Assembly: GCA_948919095.1 (NCBI GenBank)
Contig: CAQYCU010000005.1
Location: forward strand, 1-8,158
DNA: 8,158 bases
Source of the DNA: an uncultured Clostridia bacterium
GTDB taxonomy: Bacteria > Bacillota > Clostridia > TANB77 > CAG-508
Reading direction: 5' to 3'
Shown here: positions 1 through 6,212 of the stretch, piece by piece
Layout of the letters: each line of letters begins with the position of its first letter
Position numbering within the stretch: position 1 is the first letter of the stretch
The notes under the pieces: generated by a model
Told to the model about the DNA's origin: nothing
Seen by the model: the letters and a program-made list of their open reading frames with translations, nothing else
The model's database searches: none
Translations under genes and position numbers: made by a program

Positions 1-532
1 GGTCACATATCTCTATATATTCTGCCCAGTTCAAATTATCTTTCATTAATTTCTTTAATTCCACATAATCTACTTTTAAATTATTCTCATTTATAAAATA
101 ATTTTTATCTGGAATAACTGTATAATATATTCTATTGCTTTGGTCCAAATAACTATTTTTAATTTCATTCATTTTCTTTGTAATATTAGCTACTGAATTT
201 TCATTTAATGGATATAACATATCTATTAACTTATTATTATATATATAAATATTATTATAGTCTTGCTTGTTAAATATATCAGTTTCAAATCTAACCTTTA
301 GTTTTCTAAACTCTTCCCTATCCACAAACTGGTCCATTGTATATGTATCAAAGTCTTTAAAAAATTTACCACTAAACAATGTTTCTACTGTAAATTTAGG
401 AAACTGCTGTAACTTTCTTCTTTCAGAGAGTGATATTAAAGTGCTCTTTTTTATTATATTAATAAATAACATTAAAATAATTATAAATAAGAATAATACT
501 GTGACAACTATATTTTTTACTTTATCAGTCAT
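1..532 (-). CDS. DHHW/AlgX-like membrane-anchored protein, N-terminal part (cut by left window edge)
   Basis: The first 177 residues are present; the C-terminus lies beyond the left edge. The start ATG at 532-530 has a strong GAAAGGAG ribosome binding site that overlaps the stop of the upstream acyltransferase gene. A short basic N-terminus is followed by one membrane segment (about residues 7-27). Next comes a stretch typical of the DHHW family: SERRKLQQFPKF at 36-47, then LFSGKFFKDFDTY and DQFVDREEFRKLK at about 52-79, and a YTVIPDKNYF segment near 137-146. Family knowledge: these proteins resemble AlgJ/AlgX, SGNH-like proteins that work outside the membrane with an MBOAT acyltransferase to O-acetylate polysaccharides. 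The catalytic DHHW region would lie outside the window, so activity cannot be judged. The 18-base gap to the MBOAT gene supports one operon. Family call is confident; the polymer is unknown. Confidence 0.8.
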   Translation of the reverse strand, partial: MTDKVKNIVVTVLFLFIIILMLFINIIKKSTLISLSERRKLQQFPKFTVETLFSGKFFKDFDTYTMDQFVDREEFRKLKVRFETDIFNKQDYNNIYIYNNKLIDMLYPLNENSVANITKKMNEIKNSYLDQSNRIYYTVIPDKNYFINENNLKVDYVELKKLMKDNLNWAEYIEICD

Positions 533-550
533 TTAAAACACTCTCCTTTC

Positions 551-1942
551 TTAAAATCTAAAGTATAAAAATGGATTGTATGAATTATCTACTAAATAAG
601 CAGTTACAATTATAAGTAATACTGTAATAAATATTGGTTCTACAATGTTGACAATTTTATTCAAATTACTATTGTCTTTTAATTTTAAAACTATATTTTT
701 AGGTATCGATGTTGCACCAATAATTGCGATTACTAAAATCACAAAATAACTTTTTAAATAATATATTGCATATGAATTTGTAAAAGGAATTCCATTAGCT
801 CCAAATAATCCAACAATATTAGTTAAAGCAGTTTTCATATTATCTGCATTAAATATTATAAAGCTTATCATAACAATAAATAATACATATATTCTTTGTA
901 TACAATTTGGTAATTTTTCTAAATATTTTTTCAGAAATATTTTTTCTAGAATTAGAACCATACCAAAAAGTAATCCCCATATAACAAAATTCCAGCTTGC
1001 TCCATGCCATATTCCAGTTAAAAGCCATACAATTAATATATTCCTAATTTGTATTTTTAAGCCCTTCCTATTCCCTCCAAGTGGTATATATACATAATCT
1101 TTAAACCATGAACTAAGTGATATATGCCATCTTCTCCAAAATTCAGTAATACTCTTTGATATATATGGATAATTAAAGTTTTCCAAAAAGTGAAATCCAA
1201 ATATTCTTCCTAGTCCTATTGCCATATCTGAATATGCTGAAAAATCAAAGTAAATTTGAAGAGCATAACTAATTGCAAATATCCAATAAAATACTATACT
1301 CTTTTCATCTGTACTTATAAAATAATTACACAGTTCCCCTAGCATATTTGCAATTAAAACTTTTTTCGCAAGCCCTATTGTAAATCTTTGTATACCATAA
1401 GCACAGTTTTCAAAACTATGTTTTCTATTATCTAATTCACTTTCTATTGTTTCATATCTTACTATTGGCCCTGCAATTAGTTGTGGGAAAAGTGATACAT
1501 AGGTTGCGAGTTTTAAAAAATTTTTTTGTACTTGTACTTTTCCTTTATACACATCAATTACATAACTTAAAATCTGAAATGTATAAAATGATATTCCTAT
1601 TGGTAGTGCTATGTTTAATAATGATACATTAGTTCCAATAATATTGTTTACATTTTCAATAATAAAATCTGTGTACTTGAAAATATATAATAGTCCTATA
1701 TGTATTGAAACAACAGTTATTAATAAAGTTTTACTTTTATGTTTGTTAATTAAAATTGCTCCAATATATGCAATTAATATTTCTGCTATCATTAAGAACA
1801 CATATTTTGGTTCTCCATAAAAATAAAATATAATAGATGCAGTAAGTAATACAAAGTTTTTTGCTTTTTTAGGAACTGCAAAATATGCAATAATTAAAAC
1901 TGGTAAAAAATAATATAAAAAACTAATACTTGTAAATAACAT
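551..1942 (-). CDS. MBOAT-family membrane O-acyltransferase (AlgI/DltB type)
   Basis: This 463-residue protein is hydrophobic throughout, with about ten or more membrane segments, and has the length usual for AlgI/DltB-type MBOAT enzymes. Hallmarks seen: YFDFSAYSDMAIG at 231-243, FWRRWHISLSSWFKDYVYIPLGG at about 269-290 (with His273), and TGIWHGASW at 309-317, where His313 is the invariant active-site histidine of the family. MBOAT enzymes of this branch move an acyl group, usually acetyl, across the membrane toward a surface polysaccharide or teichoic acid. The next gene encodes a DHHW protein, matching the AlgI-AlgJ/X partnership and arguing against a dlt operon, since no dltA, dltC or dltD is seen here. 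The ribosome binding site is weak and close (TAGG four bases before ATG), so translation may be modest. No clear promoter is visible between the hairpin at 2003-2038 and the start. The substrate is not inferable. Confidence 0.9.
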   Translation of the reverse strand: MLFTSISFLYYFLPVLIIAYFAVPKKAKNFVLLTASIIFYFYGEPKYVFLMIAEILIAYIGAILINKHKSKTLLITVVSIHIGLLYIFKYTDFIIENVNNIIGTNVSLLNIALPIGISFYTFQILSYVIDVYKGKVQVQKNFLKLATYVSLFPQLIAGPIVRYETIESELDNRKHSFENCAYGIQRFTIGLAKKVLIANMLGELCNYFISTDEKSIVFYWIFAISYALQIYFDFSAYSDMAIGLGRIFGFHFLENFNYPYISKSITEFWRRWHISLSSWFKDYVYIPLGGNRKGLKIQIRNILIVWLLTGIWHGASWNFVIWGLLFGMVLILEKIFLKKYLEKLPNCIQRIYVLFIVMISFIIFNADNMKTALTNIVGLFGANGIPFTNSYAIYYLKSYFVILVIAIIGATSIPKNIVLKLKDNSNLNKIVNIVEPIFITVLLIIVTAYLVDNSYNPFLYFRF

Positions 1943-2002
1943 TTTTCCTACTTTCTAATCATATTAATTATGCTCTAAATAATATTTGTTTTTTTATATC
2001 AA

Positions 2003-2038
2003 ATATAAAGCTTCCAATTATATATGGAAGCTTTATAT
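2003..2038 (-). terminator. Long hairpin between the DUF4358-like gene and the MBOAT gene
   Basis: Two perfectly complementary 13-base arms (ATATAAAGCTTCC at 2003-2015 and its complement at 2026-2038) flank a 10-base AT loop. The hairpin begins five bases after the stop of the minus-strand gene at 2043. In the minus direction it is followed by an imperfect U-rich run (ATTTGATAT), so it is a plausible but leaky intrinsic terminator. Read-through would make the three leftmost genes one transcript. In the plus direction a TTTTT run follows, but no plus-strand gene ends here. Confidence 0.55.
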
Positions 2039-2042
2039 GTTT

Positions 2043-2615
2043 TTAATTTATAGTTTCTGCTTCTGGTATAGAAAAGTCTTCTTCTGCTTCAGTTTTTTCT
2101 AGTTCTTTTCCTATATCATTTTCAACGTATTTTTTAAATTCTTCATATACTGGTTTTGCCCATTCTTCGCTTGACATAATTACAAAAATAACATTATCAT
2201 AGTTAGTAATATATAATTTTTCTGCTGAAACACATATCCATTTTCTCATGTCAATATTATCAAGTATCTCTTGCTTTATCTGTTCAACATTTGCTTTATC
2301 ATTAACTTTTAATACTGCAAGTGAATATGCTTGTGCATTTATAAAAGGAGCTGATGCTACAAAAACTTCAATATTTTCATTTGATCGAAGCCCCGTAAAT
2401 GATTGTAATTGCATTCCATCTGTTGCTGGTATATCCATAATTTCAAGTTGTGGTAATTGTACGTCTGCACTATTATAAATTGATGCTAACATTGCTTGTA
2501 TTTCCTCTGTTGTTTGAAGTTTGCCATTCTTTTTAGGTTTAAATAATAGTATTGCACCTATAATTACTGCAATAACTACTATAACAGAAATAATTATTAT
2601 TGAATTTTTCTTCAT
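2043..2615 (-). CDS. Small membrane-anchored extracellular protein, DUF4358-like
   Basis: This is a 190-residue protein with a Lys-Lys start, one strong membrane segment (about residues 5-25) and a basic stop (KPKKNGK), which predicts a short inside tail and an outside C-terminal domain. The segment contains no cysteine, so it is a membrane anchor and not a lipoprotein. The folded part has LAVLKVNDKANVEQIKQEIL at about 99-118 and LYITNYDNVIFVIMSSEE at about 134-151. This layout resembles DUF4358 proteins, small secreted proteins often found beside MBOAT and DHHW genes in Firmicutes; the match is from memory of the pattern. The tail (170-190) is very acidic. The start is firm: AAGGAG lies seven bases before ATG. 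A promoter candidate lies at 2663-2691, but co-transcription from aspS is possible because no terminator is seen between them. Function is unknown; an accessory role in surface-polymer modification is an inference from position. Confidence 0.7.
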   Translation of the reverse strand: MKKNSIIIISVIVVIAVIIGAILLFKPKKNGKLQTTEEIQAMLASIYNSADVQLPQLEIMDIPATDGMQLQSFTGLRSNENIEVFVASAPFINAQAYSLAVLKVNDKANVEQIKQEILDNIDMRKWICVSAEKLYITNYDNVIFVIMSSEEWAKPVYEEFKKYVENDIGKELEKTEAEEDFSIPEAETIN

Positions 2616-2662
2616 TTTCTTTCTCCTTATTGATTAAATTTTAATCTTTTAGATTTGATTAC

Positions 2663-2691
2663 ATATTATCATAATAATTATTTTTTGTAAA
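2663..2691 (-). promoter_or_regulatory. Candidate sigma-A promoter for the DUF4358-like gene
   Basis: On the minus strand TTTACA (2691-2686) and TAATAT (2668-2663) are separated by 17 bases, about 50 bases before the gene start and directly after the aspS stop codon. The -35 is one base from consensus; the -10 is weaker. Such matches are common by chance in AT-rich DNA. Confidence 0.4.
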
Positions 2692-2697
2692 GATGTT

Positions 2698-4443
2698 TTA
2701 TTTAATAATTTCTATATGCACATCTCTTAATTGTGTTCTTGTTACATTGCTTGGGGCTCCCATCATTAAGTCCTGTGCCTTGCTATTTAGAGGAAATGCA
2801 ATTACTTCTCTAATAGTTTCAGAGCTTGTAAGTAACATTAACATTCTATCTATTCCAGGAGCAATTCCAGCATGTGGTGGCGCTCCAAATTGGAAGGCTG
2901 TAAATAATGCACCAAATTTTGTTTTAACCTCTTCTTCAGTATATCCTACCATAGAAAATGCTTTTAGCATTATGTCAACGTCATGGTTTCTAACAGCTCC
3001 TGAAGATAATTCAATCCCATTACAAACTATGTCATATTGATATGCAAGTATATCTAATGGGTCTTTAGTTTGTAAAGCTTCTAGTCCACCTTGTGGCATT
3101 GAAAATGGGTTATGACTAAATGCTATTTTTCTATGTTCATCAAATTCAAACATTGGAAAATCAATTATCCAGCAAAATTGAAATACATTTTCATCTATTA
3201 AATTTAAACGCTTTCCAAGTTCTGTTCTTATTTGTCCTGATAGTTCTATTGCTCTCTTTTTATTATCCGCAATAAAAAATATTGTGTCATTTTTTTCTAG
3301 GTCAGCTAATTTTATTAATTCTTTCTTTAAATTTTCTGGAATAAATTTATCTATAGGACCTTTAAAGCTTAAGTCCTCTTGTATTTCTAAATAGCCTAGT
3401 CCTCCCATTCCAATAGACATTGCAAATTCAAGTAATTTTTCATGAAATCCTTTTGAAAAATCTCCTTTTACCTTTATTGCTCTAACTGTTCTATCAATAA
3501 AAGGCTTAAATGTACATTTCTTAAAAAAATCTGATAAATCTATTATCTCCAATGGGTTTCGTAAATCAGGTTTATCAGTTCCATATTTTAGCATTGCATC
3601 TTCATATGATATTCTTGGAAATGGATATTTTGCTATTTTTTTATTTGAAAATGTTTTAAATGTGTTATATATAACAGGCTCTATTGCTTGAAAAACATCT
3701 TCTTGAGTTGCAAAACTCATTTCAACATCTAATTGATAGAATTCACCTGGGGCTCTATCTGCTCTAGCATCTTCATCTCTAAAGCATGGTGCTATTTGAA
3801 AGTATTTATCTATTCCTGATACCATTAAAAGTTGTTTAAATTGTTGCGGTGCTTGTGGTAGGGCATAAAATTTCCCCACGTGTAGTCTACTTGGTACTAG
3901 GTAATCACGTGCTCCTTCTGGAGATGATGATGTAAGTATAGGAGTTTGCACTTCTAAAAATTCCTGTTCTATCATTTGTGTGCGTAAATATTGTAAAACC
4001 TTCGCTCTTAAAATTAAGTTTTCTTTTAATTTGGTATTGCGTAAGTCTAAAAATCTATATTGCAGGCGTAAGTCCTCACGTACATCTTGGTCGCTATTTA
4101 CTTCAAATGGTAAGCTCTTTGTTCTTTTTCCTAGTACTTGTATATCCTCAATAAATATCTCTACAAGTCCTGTTTTTAATTTTGGGTTTACAGTATCTTT
4201 AGATCTTTCTCTAACTGTTCCATAAACAGTTACTGTGGATTCTATTGGAATATGTGATGCAAAGTCTACATCCTTTGTTTCTGCTGATGTTACAACTTGT
4301 GTAATTCCATACATATCACGTATGTCTAAAAATACTAATCCTCCTAAATCTCTAATTGTTTCAACAAATCCAGCAATTCTTACCTTCTTTCCTACGTCTT
4401 TTAGTGTGATTTCATCACACATTTTTGTTCTGTACTCCTTCAT
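2698..4443 (-). CDS. aspS: Aspartyl-tRNA synthetase, bacterial type (possibly Asp/Asn non-discriminating)
   Basis: This class II synthetase charges tRNA with aspartate in the cytosol; at 581 residues it is full length for bacterial AspRS. Order of parts: N-terminal OB-fold anticodon-binding domain (about 1-105), motif 1 region (about 149-172), the SSPEGARDYLVPSR and GKFYALPQAPQQFKQLLM stretches (173-207), motif 2 FRDEDARADRAPGEFYQLDVE (221-241), the bacterial GAD insertion (about 290-415) and motif 3 GIAPGIDRMLMLL (526-538) with Arg533. Motif 2 reads ARADRAPGEFYQLD, as in alphaproteobacterial AspRS, where most Firmicutes and E. coli enzymes read LRADRQPEFTQID. In the anticodon domain the residue in RD-x-GG is Leu33, as in E. 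coli; Pseudomonas non-discriminating AspRS has His there, so this residue alone argues for discrimination. The start has AAGGAGG nine bases upstream. It is controlled by the T-box leader at 4474-4763. Confidence 0.97.
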   Translation of the reverse strand: MKEYRTKMCDEITLKDVGKKVRIAGFVETIRDLGGLVFLDIRDMYGITQVVTSAETKDVDFASHIPIESTVTVYGTVRERSKDTVNPKLKTGLVEIFIEDIQVLGKRTKSLPFEVNSDQDVREDLRLQYRFLDLRNTKLKENLILRAKVLQYLRTQMIEQEFLEVQTPILTSSSPEGARDYLVPSRLHVGKFYALPQAPQQFKQLLMVSGIDKYFQIAPCFRDEDARADRAPGEFYQLDVEMSFATQEDVFQAIEPVIYNTFKTFSNKKIAKYPFPRISYEDAMLKYGTDKPDLRNPLEIIDLSDFFKKCTFKPFIDRTVRAIKVKGDFSKGFHEKLLEFAMSIGMGGLGYLEIQEDLSFKGPIDKFIPENLKKELIKLADLEKNDTIFFIADNKKRAIELSGQIRTELGKRLNLIDENVFQFCWIIDFPMFEFDEHRKIAFSHNPFSMPQGGLEALQTKDPLDILAYQYDIVCNGIELSSGAVRNHDVDIMLKAFSMVGYTEEEVKTKFGALFTAFQFGAPPHAGIAPGIDRMLMLLTSSETIREVIAFPLNSKAQDLMMGAPSNVTRTQLRDVHIEIIK

Positions 4444-4473
4444 TTTTCAAATCCTCCTTCAGAATTTAAGTAC

Positions 4474-4507
4474 AAAAAATCGCCCTCTGCTTATAATTGC
4501 AGGGACG
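4474..4507 (-). terminator. T-box intrinsic terminator
   Basis: In the minus direction CGTCCCTGC (4507-4499) pairs with GCAG-A-GGGCG (4490-4481), with one bulged A and one G-U pair, followed by ATTTTTT (4480-4474). It sits 30 bases before the aspS start. The 5' arm begins 14 bases after the T-box motif, as expected for the competing antiterminator arrangement. Confidence 0.88.
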
Positions 4508-4763
4508 AATATATATTATATCCGCGGTACCACCCAGATTGAAAGTTCTTTTCTTTCCACTCTTTGAAAATTATTTATGCTCCAATGTGTTTCGGTTATG
4601 TACGTTTTCTAAAAGGGCTTTCAGCCGGTGACCCTTACTCTCTACTAGTAACCTTTACAGCCTTTCATCTTCATAGCAAAATAATTTTCGAAATAATTAC
4701 ATTAAATTATTGTAATAATTATTCTTAAAATTATTCATTTTAGTAATTACCTTTCTTTAACAT
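4474..4763 (-). promoter_or_regulatory. T-box riboswitch leader of aspS, apparent specifier AAC
   Basis: This tRNA-sensing leader lets transcription continue into aspS when the matching tRNA is uncharged. The 14-base T-box motif GGGTGGTACCGCGG lies at 4535-4522. Stem I spans about 4675-4576: a lower helix UAUG/CAUA, a GA-rich kink (GAAG against UGGAG), helix AUG/CAU, the specifier loop, helix GGUUA/UAACC, an AGAGAG element and a distal AAGGG/CCCUU stem. The 3' side of the specifier loop is only GAAACA (4593-4588). If the codon is followed by the usual purine and then the helix, it is AAC (Asn, 4591-4589); GAA (Glu, 4593-4591) overlaps it by one base. No GAC or GAU sits there. The T-box bulge reads UGGU. 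The intrinsic terminator follows at 4507-4474. The T-box call is secure; the specifier was read by eye. Confidence 0.92.
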
Positions 4764-4769
4764 ATATTT

Positions 4770-4798
4770 ATTATAGCATCTAATTTTAGTTCTGTCAA
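4770..4798 (-). promoter_or_regulatory. Consensus sigma-A promoter of the T-box-aspS transcript
   Basis: On the minus strand a perfect TTGACA (4798-4793) and a perfect TATAAT (4775-4770) are separated by 17 bases. Transcription would start near 4763, giving a leader of about 320 bases. A full-consensus promoter fits a gene whose output is set by attenuation after initiation. Confidence 0.9.
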
Positions 4799-4847
4799 TT
4801 ATTGTTAGTAAATTTTTGAATTTTAATTAAGTAAGTAAGCGTATATA

Positions 4848-4957
4848 AATGAGAGGCGGATTGCCTCTCATTGTAAGATGCAATCCCTCCCTCTTTAAAG
4901 TTAGATTTCGAATGCAACGATTAGCTTGAAGTTGCCAATGTCAGCGAAAGTTTGGTA
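4848..4957. other. GC-richer intergenic island with nested inverted repeats; possible structured RNA or repeat
   Basis: This stretch lies between the divergent aspS and recombinase promoters. The 100 bases from 4851 hold 44 G or C, well above the surrounding spacer. A perfect hairpin has 10-base arms AATGAGAGGC (4848-4857) and GCCTCTCATT (4863-4872) with a 5-base loop. The loop and right arm carry GGATTGC (4858-4864), which exactly complements GCAATCC (4880-4886), and this second pairing extends outward imperfectly to 4851 and 4893. The two hairpins cannot form together. A third stem has TTTCG/CGAAA (4906-4910, 4945-4949) enclosing GCAAC/GTTGC (4914-4918, 4931-4935). TGCCAA (4933-4938) could instead pair with TTGGTA (4952-4957). 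No coding frame or T-tract follows on either strand. The strand, if transcribed, is unknown. It may be a non-coding RNA, a dispersed repeat or a decayed element. Confidence 0.45.
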
Positions 4958-5005
4958 TTTATTGTAAAAATATATTGATTTTCCACATAACTTGCGTGAA
5001 ACTTA

Positions 5006-5034
5006 TTGCTTTTTTTCTTTTATAAATATATAAT
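5006..5034 (+). promoter_or_regulatory. Candidate sigma-A promoter of the recombinase gene
   Basis: TTGCTT (5006-5011) and a perfect TATAAT (5029-5034) have 17-base spacing. The predicted start near 5041 gives a leader of about 65 bases. The -35 matches consensus only at TTG, so the case rests on the -10, spacing and position. Confidence 0.5.
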
Positions 5035-5106
5035 TCTGTCATAAATAAACTATTTAAAAGACTGACCCACTTTTTCACAAGATAAAAAGAAAGGAATAAA
5101 ATTAGT

Positions 5107-6102
5107 ATGATAAACCCTGAAGCAAACCCAATGTTTGTTAATTCGTTTTTAGAGTATTCTTTAACATATAAAAAGAAGTCACCAGAATCTGTTGACCAAT
5201 ATAATAGTGACCTTGGAATGTTTTTAAAATATATGAAATACCATTTTAAATTAACTGATGAAAAAGAATTTTCTAATATCAAAATAAATGATTTTTCAGT
5301 TGATGATTTAAAGAAAATAACACAAGATGATATTCACGCTTTTATTACCTACCTATCAATTAATAGAAGATGTGGTCCTGCAACCTGTGCTAGGAAAATA
5401 TCAACAATACGCATATTTTTTAAATATCTAACCATCACAAAACCAATACTTGAAATTAATCCTGCACAAAACTTAGAAACTCCTAAGCTTGAAAAGAGAC
5501 TACCTAAGTACCTTACCCTAGAAGATAGTCAGCAATTATTATCTACAATAAAAGAAGATGATAGTAACAAAAATAAAGAACGCGATTTTGCTATTATTAC
5601 TCTATTCTTAAACTGTGGTATGCGTTTATCAGAGCTTGTTGGAATTAATATATCAGATATTCATTTTGATGATTGTAGACTTACTGTTATTGGTAAAGGT
5701 AACAAGGAACGTGCAATTTACTTAAACGATGCATGTGTTCGTTCAATAAAGTCATATTTAAATGTTAGACCTAGTAACGCAAAAAAAGATAATATAAATT
5801 CTGATAAAGCTTTATTTTTAAGTAGCTATAGAAAACGCATTAGTAAAAGAACTGTTGAAAATGTTGTACATAATGAACTTTTAAAAGCTGGACTTGATAC
5901 TACAAAATATTCAACACATAAACTACGCCACACTGCTGCAACTCTAATGTATAAGTATGGACAAGTTGATATTAGAGCACTTCAAGAACTTCTTGGTCAT
6001 AGAAGCATATCAACTACTGAGATATACACTCATGTCGATAATGAACAAGTAAGAAATGCGGTTAATGCCAATCCTTTAGCGGATTTTGGAAAGAAAAAAT
6101 AA
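5107..6102 (+). CDS. xerC: Xer-family tyrosine recombinase (XerC/XerD-like), intact
   Basis: This tyrosine recombinase cuts and rejoins DNA at paired sites through a 3'-phosphotyrosine intermediate. It is 331 residues long. The N-terminal core-binding domain (about 9-125) contains an extra stretch around 48-70 (TDEKEFSNIKINDFSVDDLK) that accounts for much of the excess over the roughly 300-residue XerC/XerD norm. The same extended form occurs in chromosomal Xer proteins of other Clostridia, from memory. The catalytic domain has the full set: Arg173 (GMRLSELVGI), Lys197 (VIGKGNKER), His271 and Arg274 (THKLRHTAATLM), His298 (LGHRSISTTEIYTH) and the nucleophile Tyr307. The start ATG follows AAGGA with 11-base spacing. 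No integration module, excisionase or repeated att sites flank it, so a housekeeping role (dimer resolution at dif) is more likely than a mobile-element integrase. XerC and XerD cannot be told apart here. Confidence 0.92.
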   Translation: MINPEANPMFVNSFLEYSLTYKKKSPESVDQYNSDLGMFLKYMKYHFKLTDEKEFSNIKINDFSVDDLKKITQDDIHAFITYLSINRRCGPATCARKISTIRIFFKYLTITKPILEINPAQNLETPKLEKRLPKYLTLEDSQQLLSTIKEDDSNKNKERDFAIITLFLNCGMRLSELVGINISDIHFDDCRLTVIGKGNKERAIYLNDACVRSIKSYLNVRPSNAKKDNINSDKALFLSSYRKRISKRTVENVVHNELLKAGLDTTKYSTHKLRHTAATLMYKYGQVDIRALQELLGHRSISTTEIYTHVDNEQVRNAVNANPLADFGKKK

Positions 6103-6113
6103 CAAATCACTCA

Positions 6114-6140
6114 ACTTGCATTATGTAAATTCATATAATA
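6114..6140 (+). promoter_or_regulatory. Candidate sigma-K (late mother-cell) promoter of dpaB
   Basis: AC (6114-6115), 16 bases, then CATATAATA (6132-6140) matches the sigma-K pattern AC-N16-CATANNNTA, with a predicted start near 6147. The Bacillus spoVF operon is known to be a sigma-K target, so the site fits the gene. The pattern is short and AT-rich, so chance is a real alternative. Confidence 0.45.
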
Positions 6141-6142
6141 TA

Positions 6143-6185
6143 TTATAGTAAACAGCGAGCAAAAGAATGCTCGCTAATACTATAA
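6143..6185 (+). other. Two-part hairpin between the recombinase gene and dpaB
   Basis: Inner arms AGCGAGCA (6154-6161) and TGCTCGCT (6168-6175) enclose a 6-base loop. Outer arms TTATAGTA (6143-6150) and TACTATAA (6178-6185) also pair perfectly, leaving a small internal loop (AAC against AA). No T-tract follows on the plus strand, so it is a poor intrinsic terminator for the recombinase gene. It ends nine bases before the dpaB ribosome binding site and would lie in the dpaB leader if the sigma-K start is right. Confidence 0.65.
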
Positions 6186-6194
6186 AATATATAG

Positions 6195-6201
6195 AAAGGA
6201 G
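6195..6201 (+). promoter_or_regulatory. Ribosome binding site that fixes the TTG start of dpaB
   Basis: AAAGGAG lies 11 bases before TTG at 6213. An in-frame TAA (6210-6212) directly precedes that TTG, so no earlier start is possible. The first in-frame ATG (6246) lies inside the conserved N-terminal motif and has no comparable site. Confidence 0.8.
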
Positions 6202-6212
6202 TTTATTTTTAA

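Noticed and set aside
551..1942. Reading the acyltransferase as DltB of a D-alanylation operon
   Set aside because: No dltA, dltC or dltD gene is adjacent, and the partner gene encodes a DHHW protein, which fits the AlgI-type arrangement.
2632..2646. GATTAAA/TTTAATC inverted repeat downstream of aspS as an aspS terminator
   Set aside because: The arms are only seven AT-dominated pairs with a one-base loop and no U-tract follows in the minus direction, so it cannot be a stable terminator.
4890..5025. Possible protein-coding remnant on the plus strand in the GC-richer island
   Set aside because: All three frames are broken by stops (TAG, TGA or TAA) within short distances and no family pattern was recognised; pairing structure explains the region better.
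4959..5282. A 107-codon minus-strand frame overlapping the start of the recombinase gene
   Set aside because: About half is antisense to the well-supported recombinase, it lacks a ribosome binding site, and its composition is that expected from AT-rich shadow frames.
6121..6153. dif-like wording beside the recombinase gene (TTATGTAAATT and a near repeat TTATAGTAAAC)
   Set aside because: Each resembles one arm of the Bacillus dif site, but the two copies are in direct orientation, the second has an extra base, and no 11-6-11 inverted arrangement can be built. AT-rich sequence gives such matches easily, and part of it overlaps the promoter and hairpin described.
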